This document shows positions 30,466-37,330 of a DNA stretch of 44,214 nt, piece by piece; the stretch's first letter is position 1; each line of letters begins with the position of its first letter. The position numbers and the translations under genes were made by a program. The stretch comes from an uncultured Clostridia bacterium (GTDB lineage Bacteria; Bacillota; Clostridia; Christensenellales; UBA1242), in assembly GCA_937992055.1 (NCBI GenBank), contig CALKLQ010000033.1:1-44214 (forward strand). Reading direction: 5' to 3'. The notes below the pieces were generated by a model that saw only the letters and a program-made list of their open reading frames with translations, was not told the DNA's origin and ran no database searches.

Positions 30466-31446
30466 ATGAAATTTAATTCAAAAAAATATAACATTATAAT
30501 ATGTGTAATGCTTGTCCTTATTGGATTAGTATATTTTGTAACAACCTCTTTCTACTCGCAAAGCTGGGCAGATACTCCAAATGACCCAAATACTCCTGAT
30601 GTTCCTATAATAAACCCAGACATTCCACCTATCGATAACGACAATGAAAACAACTCTAATGTCGAACCTGCGCCCGTGTTTAGCAATGGCTATGATGCAA
30701 TTAAATACGCGGTTGATATAATCAATTCAGGAACCCCTTTTATTTATGAATTTTACAACACAACAGTTTCAAGCAATGCAGTTAAAGTGGAAGCATATGA
30801 AAAGCTTTATAGAAATAAAAACCACGATATTATGATTATTTGGTCTGATACTGATTGTAGCATACCAGGTTTTGGTTCTATGGCAACTAAGATGGGATGT
30901 TTTTTTAGGTTTGCCTACACAAACTGCGAAGAAACAAGTGATAGGTATATTAGAGATACTAATAGATATGACAGAAAAAGCAAAACCTTCCAATTTTCAG
31001 ATAGTGACCAAATTTCTGGAAACGACAAATTCAATGAATATTTGATTACAGACAAAACAAAAGATTGGGGAAACTTTTATTTGACTGTTAATAAGCAAAA
31101 TTCAAAACTTATTTACTTTGACAAAAGCAACAAAGACAATTACGAAATTAAAATTTCAATGTATCCAGATAAAATTAACATGGACGACCCTTATATAACC
31201 GCTCAAACAAAAACTACTTCTTACGTTGAAAGGCTTGAGTTTGACAACTTAAATTTAACATTTACAATAAACAAAAAAACTGGTAGACTTGTTAGATTCA
31301 TAAGAGAAGACTCTTATAACATGGTCACAAATGTTGCTGGAATTTCACTTCCTTGCAAAAGCTCTGCGACACATCTTTACACTTACACAGATACAGAACA
31401 AATTATTAAAGATTTATTAAAAGAGAATTTGAATATTGTATATTAA
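30466..31446 (+). CDS. Secreted or membrane-anchored hypothetical protein
   Basis: The 326-residue product has a basic N-terminus and one hydrophobic segment (about residues 9-28, IIICVMLVLIGLVYFVTTSF), so it is exported and perhaps anchored; there is no lipobox. Residues about 35-72 form a Pro/Asp/Asn-rich spacer (PNDPNTPDVPIINPDIPPID), typical of surface proteins. The rest is a soluble domain with several Cys and many aromatic residues, ending with a beta-rich part (FTINKKTGRLVRFIRE). I recognise no family. Single gene with its own promoter and terminator. Confidence 0.75.
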   Translation: MKFNSKKYNIIICVMLVLIGLVYFVTTSFYSQSWADTPNDPNTPDVPIINPDIPPIDNDNENNSNVEPAPVFSNGYDAIKYAVDIINSGTPFIYEFYNTTVSSNAVKVEAYEKLYRNKNHDIMIIWSDTDCSIPGFGSMATKMGCFFRFAYTNCEETSDRYIRDTNRYDRKSKTFQFSDSDQISGNDKFNEYLITDKTKDWGNFYLTVNKQNSKLIYFDKSNKDNYEIKISMYPDKINMDDPYITAQTKTTSYVERLEFDNLNLTFTINKKTGRLVRFIREDSYNMVTNVAGISLPCKSSATHLYTYTDTEQIIKDLLKENLNIVY

Positions 31447-31472
31447 AATGCGCCTTTTTAGCGCATTTTTTT
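31445..31472 (+). terminator. Terminator of the secreted orphan
   Basis: Perfect stem AAAATGCGC/GCGCATTTT with a 7-nt loop and a T-run, beginning at the stop codon. Confidence 0.85.
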
Positions 31473-31988
31473 AAAGCATATATAAGCGTATTTTATAAGC
31501 AATTTATTAATTTTTAAACCTATCTCAAATATAATTAAAAGTTTAAGACGTTAAAAAATACTATCAGATTTAAATATTGAATAAAAATCTTAACTTCATT
31601 GATATGAAATTAAAGTTCCGCGAGTACAAATTCCGTTGATTTGCATTGGCAAGAACTTTGGTTAAAAATCCAAAAAATTTTTAGTAAAATTTTTTACTAC
31701 GCATTTTACTTAAAGCTCCAACCTCCTCTCCTCTTTTGATATGAGTAATTGAACAATTGAAAATATGTGCATATATAATTTGACAAAAACAAAAATGTTA
31801 TAGTATATATTAATTATAATCTATGATGTCGCTTTGCAACTTTTAAAGTTTGAATTAACATCAGTTTACTTTAAATGTTACCGGAAAAAACTTTGAAGAT
31901 ATTACATTTTAATAACTTACTATCGAGTTTTAAATTAATATATCTAACTATATACATTTAATTTTATAATATAACAAGGAGGAGTAAA
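31473..31988. other. Long intergenic region with a second structured element
   Basis: Holds a hairpin with 7-bp arms AAAGTTC/GAACTTT (about 31612-31660) enclosing CAAAT/ATTTG, followed by AGTAAAATTTTTTACT and AGTAAAA/TTTTACT stems (about 31681-31711). The segment with GTAAAA, TTTTACT, ACGC/TGCG and a second GTAAA resembles part of the element at 7165-7198 read on the other strand. The promoter of the next gene is at 31780-31809, leaving a leader of about 170 nt. No open frame of more than about 11 codons fits. Confidence 0.45.
31780..31809 (+). promoter_or_regulatory. Promoter of the 139-residue orphan
   Basis: TTGACA (31780-31785), 18 nt, TATATA (31804-31809). Confidence 0.6.
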
Positions 31989-32408
31989 ATGACTTTTGAA
32001 TACGCAATAAATTTATGCAATGAAGATAGCGGGTTTATCTGTCCTGTCGCATTGGATAATGGAAAATATTATACCTTTGAATCTTATAACCATAAAATTC
32101 TTAGATTTGTTGAACTCACAGACCAAAATTTATCAAAACATGGAGGAATCATCAAATCACAATCAAGCGTAGATGCAGAAATTGGCAAACGTGATTTTTA
32201 TGCCTTTTTGTTCAATGAACAAGTTTACCTTTACAAAATTAATGACATGGCAAAATTTTTAAAACAGCTTAAGAAAAATGAATCTAACTTGAATGATAAA
32301 GTAAATAAAGAAATAAAATCATTTTTTTCAGAGTATCGCGCATATATACGAAAGAAAAAAGCAAAGCTTGAAAAGAAAAAACAGGAACAAGGTTTTGAGC
32401 TAAATTAG
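31989..32408 (+). CDS. Hypothetical protein, 139 residues
   Basis: No family recognised. The N-terminal 90 residues look beta-rich (DSGFICPVALDNGKYYTFES, then DFYAFLFNEQVYLYKIND) and the rest is a strongly basic helix or coiled coil ending in KKKAKLEKKKQEQGFELN. No signal peptide or membrane segment. The ribosome site AAGGAGG is very strong, implying good expression. It ends before a bidirectional terminator at 32527-32557 shared with ppa. Confidence 0.75.
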   Translation: MTFEYAINLCNEDSGFICPVALDNGKYYTFESYNHKILRFVELTDQNLSKHGGIIKSQSSVDAEIGKRDFYAFLFNEQVYLYKINDMAKFLKQLKKNESNLNDKVNKEIKSFFSEYRAYIRKKKAKLEKKKQEQGFELN

Positions 32409-32526
32409 TCAGGAAAAAGATTTTTTTAAAATAACTTAAGTTAGGTTTATAAAAAAATTAACTTTAAATTTAGTCTTATTATATGAGCATGTTCACATAT
32501 GTTCACTCGAAGCATTCTTTTAATTT

Positions 32527-32557
32527 AAAAGTCTAAAGCGAAAAGCTTTAGACTTTT
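32527..32557. terminator. Bidirectional terminator between the orphan and ppa
   Basis: Perfect 13-bp stem AAAAGTCTAAAGC/GCTTTAGACTTTT with a GAAAA loop, serving the plus-strand orphan and the minus-strand ppa operon. Confidence 0.85.
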
Positions 32558-32572
32558 ATTTAAATTCAAACT

Positions 32573-33106
32573 TTATAAATTTTCTTCATTTTGTTTAAAC
32601 AATAAAATGCTTTGTTCAATTGCTTGTTTAGCCTCCTCACTTCCACCCGTTTTCAAAACTTTAACAACCTTGTTTTCCAATTGTTTATAAACTGATAAAA
32701 AATGCTTTAATTCATCTAAAATATGTGCTGGCAAATTAGATATATCTTTGTAAGAATTATACTGTGGATCACCATATGGAATGGCAATAATCTTTTCATC
32801 GGTCTCATCTTTATCTGTCAAAAAGACGACACCAATGGGATAGCATCTAACCAAACTCATTTTCTCTATCGGTTGACTGCAAAGCACAAAAACATCCAGT
32901 GGGTCGTTATCTCCAGAAAGTGTTCGTGGGATAAAGCCATAATTCATGGGATAGTGAGTACTGGTGTATAAAACCCGGTCTAAAATAATAAGTCCGGTTT
33001 CTTTGTCCAGTTCATATTTATTTTTGCTGCCTTGTTCAATTTCAATACAAGCCACAAAATCTTCTGGTGTAATTCTTGCTTCATTTATATCTTTCCAAAT
33101 GTTCAT
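32573..33106 (-). CDS. ppa: Inorganic pyrophosphatase, family I
   Basis: Hydrolyses PPi to phosphate, pulling biosynthetic reactions forward. The 177-residue product has the family I sites: KNKYELDKETG, YPMNYGFIPRT and the metal-binding signature GDNDPLDVFVL. The length suits the hexameric bacterial type. Its ATG overlaps the stop of the HipS-like gene as ATGA, with GAGGTGA upstream, so translation is coupled to the kinase/small-protein pair. It is the last gene of the second HipT/HipS-like operon, ended by the 32527-32557 hairpin. Confidence 0.96.
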   Translation of the reverse strand: MNIWKDINEARITPEDFVACIEIEQGSKNKYELDKETGLIILDRVLYTSTHYPMNYGFIPRTLSGDNDPLDVFVLCSQPIEKMSLVRCYPIGVVFLTDKDETDEKIIAIPYGDPQYNSYKDISNLPAHILDELKHFLSVYKQLENKVVKVLKTGGSEEAKQAIEQSILLFKQNEENL

Positions 33107-33444
33107 TCATTCACCTCATTTATTTTTTTTAAATAAAAGCCAGAATTATCAAAATTTAATTTTGATATTTTTTCAAGTTTAACAAACAAATTGTCATCTT
33201 CAACAATTCCTACTTTTTTGATTAAATCTTGTCTTGAAACTGCGTCTAGAAAATCACAAAACTCTGGGAAAATAACTTTAGACCTCAAGCCTTTTGAGTT
33301 AAAAAGAAGATAAGAATCAGAAATCATAAATTCATTTTCTGCCTGTCTTTCTTGTTCAATATTAGAATCATAAACAAACTCACCTTTTTCTACATCATAA
33401 CAAAGAGTGCCTAGACGAAAGTTTTTAAAACACAAAGCTATCAT
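33103..33444 (-). CDS. HipS-like small protein (HipA N-terminal subdomain), copy 2
   Basis: The 113-residue product resembles the N-terminal subdomain of HipA (about residues 1-100): LCFKNFRLGTLCYDVEKGEF then VYDS matches the opening 'xxNxxxVGxLxxxxGxxFxY', and FPEFCDFLDAVS matches the later 'FxxFxxNLLPxs'. In HipBST systems the free HipS protein is this subdomain and neutralises the kinase HipT. It is a paralogue of the 109-residue gene at 35.6 kb (shared LFVKL, then K, S and FD). It overlaps the kinase end by 20 nt and ppa by 4 nt. AAGGAGG precedes the ATG. The family match is by eye and should be tested by structure. Confidence 0.6.
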   Translation of the reverse strand: MIALCFKNFRLGTLCYDVEKGEFVYDSNIEQERQAENEFMISDSYLLFNSKGLRSKVIFPEFCDFLDAVSRQDLIKKVGIVEDDNLFVKLEKISKLNFDNSGFYLKKINEVNE

Positions 33445-34573
33445 TTCTTTCCTCCTTGCTTAAAAAAGAGCCATATCTTTCTTCTAAACTGTAAGCATAT
33501 TTAATTCTTTTATCCAATTTTTTAATCGCGCTTGTATAATAAAGCTTTACCACTTCCATACAATCAAAAGGTATTGTGTCCTCTTTTATCTGATTATAAT
33601 CAATTAAAATTTTATCGAAATCAATTTTCTTTAGTTTTTGGTAGAATTTTTGCAATTCCTCATTTTTAACAAGTTCCACAGCAAGTTCATCTCTAAGAGT
33701 TTTAATAAGTTTTTTATTAAACTCAATTTTTTGTTCACCAATATAATTTTCCCCTAAAGGCCTACACAAAACTTTTCCAGATTGCGAAAAAACAAATTGA
33801 CTCATCTCACTTTTAACACCAAAAAGAGGCATTTTGTCTTCAATTAGTTTTCTTTCTAATAAAAAATCTAATTTACTAGTATTTAAAAAACTCTTATAGT
33901 TAGCTTTAACTTTACTTTCACCCAAATTGAGCCCACAAATATTTCCACAATCATAAAAAGGCGTAACAGCCAAAGATTTATGCCCCAATCGTTCATCAAA
34001 CATAAAAGAAAGATTGTAATAATGTAAATCAGACATTGCAAAAACATATTGAAGCAAACAATATTTTAAAAGTTCAAGTCTTATTCCACTCAAATCAATA
34101 GGTTTTTTTGAATATAAAAATTTAAAAATATTACAATAATAATCTACCGTATGATGAAAATTAGTATTAAACCCAAAGTTATTATCATAAATAAAATTTG
34201 CAAATTTATTGTTTATTGTAAATCCAGAAATCTCTCTAAAATCTTTAAGTTTGAAATTCTTTGACAAAATTGCATCATACTTTATGCCATCCTTTTCAAA
34301 ATCGACAACCATGTATTCTGCATGATTTTGAGAGAGTTGGTTAAAAACTCCATCCATAATAAACTGACCAGCATTTTCAAATGAGGTTACATTGTTATCA
34401 TTATATTTAAGTAGGTATTTTTCATTGTCAGGAGTAACAATCCAAAATTTAGCTCTTTTACCTCTTCCATCTTCTAAAATTTTGCATTTAACTCCGTTAA
34501 AAACGCAAGCTTCATAAACAACATCGTTTTCTACAATTTTTTCACCAGATTTTAAAATCACTTTATTAAGCAT
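33425..34573 (-). CDS. HipA/HipT-like protein kinase, copy 2
   Basis: A 382-residue HipA-fold kinase. The ATP-binding Lys is probably K56 (EKYLLKYND) with E66 as its partner. The catalytic loop reads LLQYVFAMSDLHYYNLSFMF, matching HipA 'FQWLIGATDGHAKNFSVFI' with catalytic D182 and N187, and the metal-binding Asp is D208 in VTPFYDCGN, matching HipA LTPFYD. HipA and HipT phosphorylate aminoacyl-tRNA synthetases (GltX, TrpS) to cause persistence. No HipB-type HTH is adjacent. ATG at 34573 has GGAG upstream; the longer frame begins with a TTG that overlaps that site. It heads the kinase-HipS-ppa operon. Confidence 0.75.
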   Translation of the reverse strand: MLNKVILKSGEKIVENDVVYEACVFNGVKCKILEDGRGKRAKFWIVTPDNEKYLLKYNDNNVTSFENAGQFIMDGVFNQLSQNHAEYMVVDFEKDGIKYDAILSKNFKLKDFREISGFTINNKFANFIYDNNFGFNTNFHHTVDYYCNIFKFLYSKKPIDLSGIRLELLKYCLLQYVFAMSDLHYYNLSFMFDERLGHKSLAVTPFYDCGNICGLNLGESKVKANYKSFLNTSKLDFLLERKLIEDKMPLFGVKSEMSQFVFSQSGKVLCRPLGENYIGEQKIEFNKKLIKTLRDELAVELVKNEELQKFYQKLKKIDFDKILIDYNQIKEDTIPFDCMEVVKLYYTSAIKKLDKRIKYAYSLEERYGSFLSKEERNDSFVF

Positions 34574-34651
34574 AATAATCTCCAATTTTACAGTTTTTTA
34601 GTTTCATTTTAATTTAACGTCTAAAAAACTTCCATCAAACTTAATATGATA

Positions 34652-34660
34652 ATTATAACA
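34652..34660 (-). promoter_or_regulatory. Extended -10 promoter of the kinase-HipS-ppa operon
   Basis: Minus strand TGT-TATAAT (34660-34652) with no good -35. About 75 nt of leader precede the kinase ATG. Confidence 0.5.
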
Positions 34661-34693
34661 TATAAAATATAAAAATTGAATATTTTTTTAATT

Positions 34694-34723
34694 AAAAAAA
34701 AACCAAACCCCAAAGGTTTAGTT
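34694..34723 (-). terminator. Terminator of the first kinase-HipS-galU operon
   Basis: Stem AACTAAACC/GGTTTGGTT (9 bp, one G-U pair) with a 5-nt loop and a T-run on the minus strand, after galU. It separates the two parallel operons. Confidence 0.8.
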
Positions 34724-34740
34724 AAATTCTTTAATTATTC

Positions 34741-35601
34741 TTAAATTGATTTAGCAAAATTTTTTAAAAATTCTCTAAAATCTTTTCCCACTTCCTCATC
34801 TTCAATTCCTAAAAGTAGGTTAGCTTTTAAAACTCCTAATTTATTTCCACAATCCATTCTAACGCATTCGGTCTTATAACACAATACATCATGTTCGCCA
34901 ATTGCTTTTTCATGCATTGTCTTTGTAAGATAAATTTCCCCACTTGGCTCAGATTTTGTCTTTTTTAAATAACTTAAAAATTTAGAATTTAAAACATATC
35001 TTCCAACAAGTGCCAAATTGCTTTGAGTCTGACTTAATTTGGGTTTTTCAATGATTTTTTCAACTTCAAACTCCTCATTGCACTCACAAATGCCATAGTT
35101 TACAACCTGCTTCCGCTCGACTTCAACACAAGCCAAAACATCTTTTCCCGTTTTCTCAAAAGTTTCAATCAAACTTTTTAAAATTGGTTTTTTAGAAAAA
35201 AATAAATCATCACCATTTAAAACTGCAAAAGGTTCGTTTTTAATAAATTTTTTTGCTGATAAAACTGCACCACCAGTACCATTGGCTTTAGAAGTGTAAA
35301 TTGTTTTAATCTTAATGAGCTGATTTAGTTCGTTTATCCTTTTTTCCAAATCTAACATCTGTCTTTTTAGTAAAAATTTGTTAAGCACTCTGTTATCTTT
35401 AAATTGTCGTTTTACTACTTTGGAACAACAATATTTAGGCAAGACCAAAATTAGTTCTTCTACACCAGAAGCAGCCACTTCTTCAACAATATAATCTATA
35501 ACAGGTTTATTAACAATAGGAATCATACATTTTGGCAGAGTTTTAGTATATGGCAAACATCTCGTTCCAAATCCAGCCAAAAGCACCACAGCTTTTTTCA
35601 C
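34741..35601 (-). CDS. galU: UTP-glucose-1-phosphate uridylyltransferase (GalU type)
   Basis: GalU makes UDP-glucose and PPi from UTP and glucose-1-phosphate. The 286-residue product carries VLLAGFGTRCLPYTKTLPKC, then IVNKPVIDYIVEE, LNGDDLFF, KIIEKPKLSQ, GEIYLTKTM and DCGNKLGVL, in family order. Oddities: the usual PKEML reads PKCMI. The GTG at 35601 gives MKKAVV, but its only close ribosome-site match (AAGG) touches it; the strong GGAGG at 35628-35624 is 7 nt before an in-frame ATA (35616) and 4 nt before ATT (35619), giving an N-terminus xKKLRVKKAVV that fits GalU better. The HipS-like stop codon overlaps the GGAGG. It is the last gene of its operon. Confidence 0.93.
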   Translation of the reverse strand: MKKAVVLLAGFGTRCLPYTKTLPKCMIPIVNKPVIDYIVEEVAASGVEELILVLPKYCCSKVVKRQFKDNRVLNKFLLKRQMLDLEKRINELNQLIKIKTIYTSKANGTGGAVLSAKKFIKNEPFAVLNGDDLFFSKKPILKSLIETFEKTGKDVLACVEVERKQVVNYGICECNEEFEVEKIIEKPKLSQTQSNLALVGRYVLNSKFLSYLKKTKSEPSGEIYLTKTMHEKAIGEHDVLCYKTECVRMDCGNKLGVLKANLLLGIEDEEVGKDFREFLKNFAKSI

Positions 35602-35627
35602 CCTTAATTTTTTTATAATACTGCCTC

Positions 35628-35957
35628 CTAATTTTGTTTAAGTTTTAAATTATATTCAAACTTATCAAATTTAATCAGACTCAATTTGCAAAGCTTAACA
35701 AACAAAGAGTCTTCATCTTTTATTTTTGCTAAAAAGATAAATTTTGGATTTTCAATAGCCTCTTTAAATCCCTCTAAAAATTTTGGAAGCTGCTCAATTT
35801 TAACACAATTGCTGTTTTTTAAATCATAAAACATTGAGTTAAAACTACTTTTGCAAAACTCATTTTCCCCACTTAAATTAGAGTTATAATAAAGTTTATT
35901 ATCTTTTTGAAAAAACTCCCCTAATAACAGATTTTTAAAATAAAGCTCAACTTTCAT
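35628..35957 (-). CDS. HipS-like small protein (HipA N-terminal subdomain), copy 1
   Basis: A 109-residue paralogue of the protein at 33.1-33.4 kb. Both start with a short strand, FKN, two or three residues, LG, a loop and YNSN/YDSN; both contain DxLFVKLxKxS then a Phe and FD near the C-terminus, and an acidic N-terminal third. The HipA-subdomain features are FKNLLLGEFF and the LPKFLEGFKEAIE helix. AGGAG lies before the ATG and the kinase ends 8 nt upstream. In HipBST the HipS antitoxin is encoded before HipT; here it follows the kinase. Function as antitoxin is inferred. Confidence 0.6.
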   Translation of the reverse strand: MKVELYFKNLLLGEFFQKDNKLYYNSNLSGENEFCKSSFNSMFYDLKNSNCVKIEQLPKFLEGFKEAIENPKFIFLAKIKDEDSLFVKLCKLSLIKFDKFEYNLKLKQN

Positions 35958-35965
35958 GATTACTC

Positions 35966-36964
35966 CTAAAACTCAAATAAAGATTGCCTAATAAAATTTT
36001 GCTCTCTTCTCATATTTAAAAACTGTTCAAGATTATTATATTGAAAATTAAAAAGATTTTGTGCCACAAAAATCAAATCATCATCAATTTTAAAATTTAA
36101 CTCTTTTTGTATCTGCTGTTGAATTTTATTTAAATTCAGGTTTTTAAAATTAATATAAACATCATAAAGCCTTTCATTTTTAAGAATTTGAGCACAAAGT
36201 TCATTCGTAAAAATTGTCTTTTGGCTTCCTATAAAAAATGAGGTGGTTTTAACAAAAAATTCAAAATTGAAATTCTTGGTTTTTTGATTTAAATATTCAA
36301 ACCTTTCCTTTTCATTTTTGCACTGTAACAAATCATTAAAAATTTCATTAAACATAGAAGTATGATGAGCATAAAACATCCAACTATTGTCAAACATGGG
36401 CGCAAGATAAATGGTTCCAGAGTTGTCTTCCATGTCATTTTTCTCATAAATATATTCAATATTTCGTTTTGCTCTATCTTTTTGAAAAGTCAAATAATCA
36501 AACAAGCACATCTTTAAAAGATTTGTTTCTATATGTTCATCAATTAACAAAAATTTATTTTGCTTTAAGCTTTCAACCGCCAAATTTTGCAAGCATTTAA
36601 CATGATTGTAAACCCCATTGCCTATTCCACTTCCAACAATATTTGATGTTCTAATGTTTTCACTCTTTTGTCTGTCTTTAATAAAATCTTCGGACAAAAC
36701 ACCTGTAAGATAATTTCCTTTGTCATCAATAAATACTGCGGGAAAAACATTTACAGAATCTACTCCAACCGCTTTAGCTATATAATGAGATAAAATTTCA
36801 CATTCATCAATTGTGCCCAAACTGTTAGCTTTAAATAAAAATCTTGGGCTGGTATTAATCCAACAACTAAATTTATCATTATTATCAGCAACATATGACA
36901 AATCAAAGTCTTCAGCTTTGATTATAACTCTGCCATCTAAAGTTTTATTGTTAAGGTCAATCAA
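35966..36964 (-). CDS. HipA/HipT-like protein kinase, copy 1, TTG start
   Basis: A 332-residue kinase of the HipA superfamily, diverged from copy 2. The ATP Lys is probably K45 (PRFLFKANS) with E54/E56 following; the catalytic loop is FDYLTFQKDRAKRNIEYIYE, with D163 and N168; the metal Asp is D192 in LAPMFDNSWMF. The DRxKRN form is closer to CtkA-like and general HipA_C families than to copy 2, which has DLHYYN. The start is TTG at 36964 with AGAGG upstream and a TTGCAA-17-TAAAAT promoter. It heads the kinase-HipS-galU operon and lies downstream of alaS, separated by a terminator. Confidence 0.75.
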   Translation of the reverse strand: MIDLNNKTLDGRVIIKAEDFDLSYVADNNDKFSCWINTSPRFLFKANSLGTIDECEILSHYIAKAVGVDSVNVFPAVFIDDKGNYLTGVLSEDFIKDRQKSENIRTSNIVGSGIGNGVYNHVKCLQNLAVESLKQNKFLLIDEHIETNLLKMCLFDYLTFQKDRAKRNIEYIYEKNDMEDNSGTIYLAPMFDNSWMFYAHHTSMFNEIFNDLLQCKNEKERFEYLNQKTKNFNFEFFVKTTSFFIGSQKTIFTNELCAQILKNERLYDVYINFKNLNLNKIQQQIQKELNFKIDDDLIFVAQNLFNFQYNNLEQFLNMRREQNFIRQSLFEF

Positions 36965-36983
36965 TTTCTTACCTCTTTTTTTA

Positions 36984-37012
36984 ATTTTAACTCAATTTAC
37001 ATTAAATTGCAA
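36984..37012 (-). promoter_or_regulatory. Promoter of the kinase-HipS-galU operon
   Basis: Minus strand TTGCAA (37012-37007), 17 nt, TAAAAT (36989-36984). Confidence 0.65.
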
Positions 37013-37209
37013 GATAATTATAAAATAGAGTATTTTTTATAAATAAGATTTTAATTAAATCAAAATAGCTTTGTTTCTGGCAGTTAACATTAAATAAAAT
37101 ATTTATAAAATCGTCTTATCAATTTTTTAAATTAGTTAAACTAACTTTATAATCAAAGTATTTACAATAGAAAATACTTATTTTCAATGCTAACTTGATT
37201 ATATTTTAC

Positions 37210-37254
37210 AAAAAAAAATCCACAACTTCGAAAAATTTTCAAACCTGTGGATTT
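37210..37254 (-). terminator. Terminator of alaS
   Basis: AAATCCACA pairs with TGTGGATTT, with a second inner stem TTTGA/TCGAA, followed by a T-run on the minus strand. Confidence 0.8.
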
Positions 37255-37330
37255 AACACAAAGGTAAATGTTCTTATAGAATTTTTCCTTTGCAATTATA
37301 TAATGTGCAGATATGCTCATTTTATGCAAA

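Larger units (their letters stand above)
36965..37330. other. Intergenic region between alaS and the first kinase operon
   Basis: Holds the kinase promoter (36984-37012) and the alaS terminator (37210-37254); otherwise very AT-rich with no further feature seen. Confidence 0.6.
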
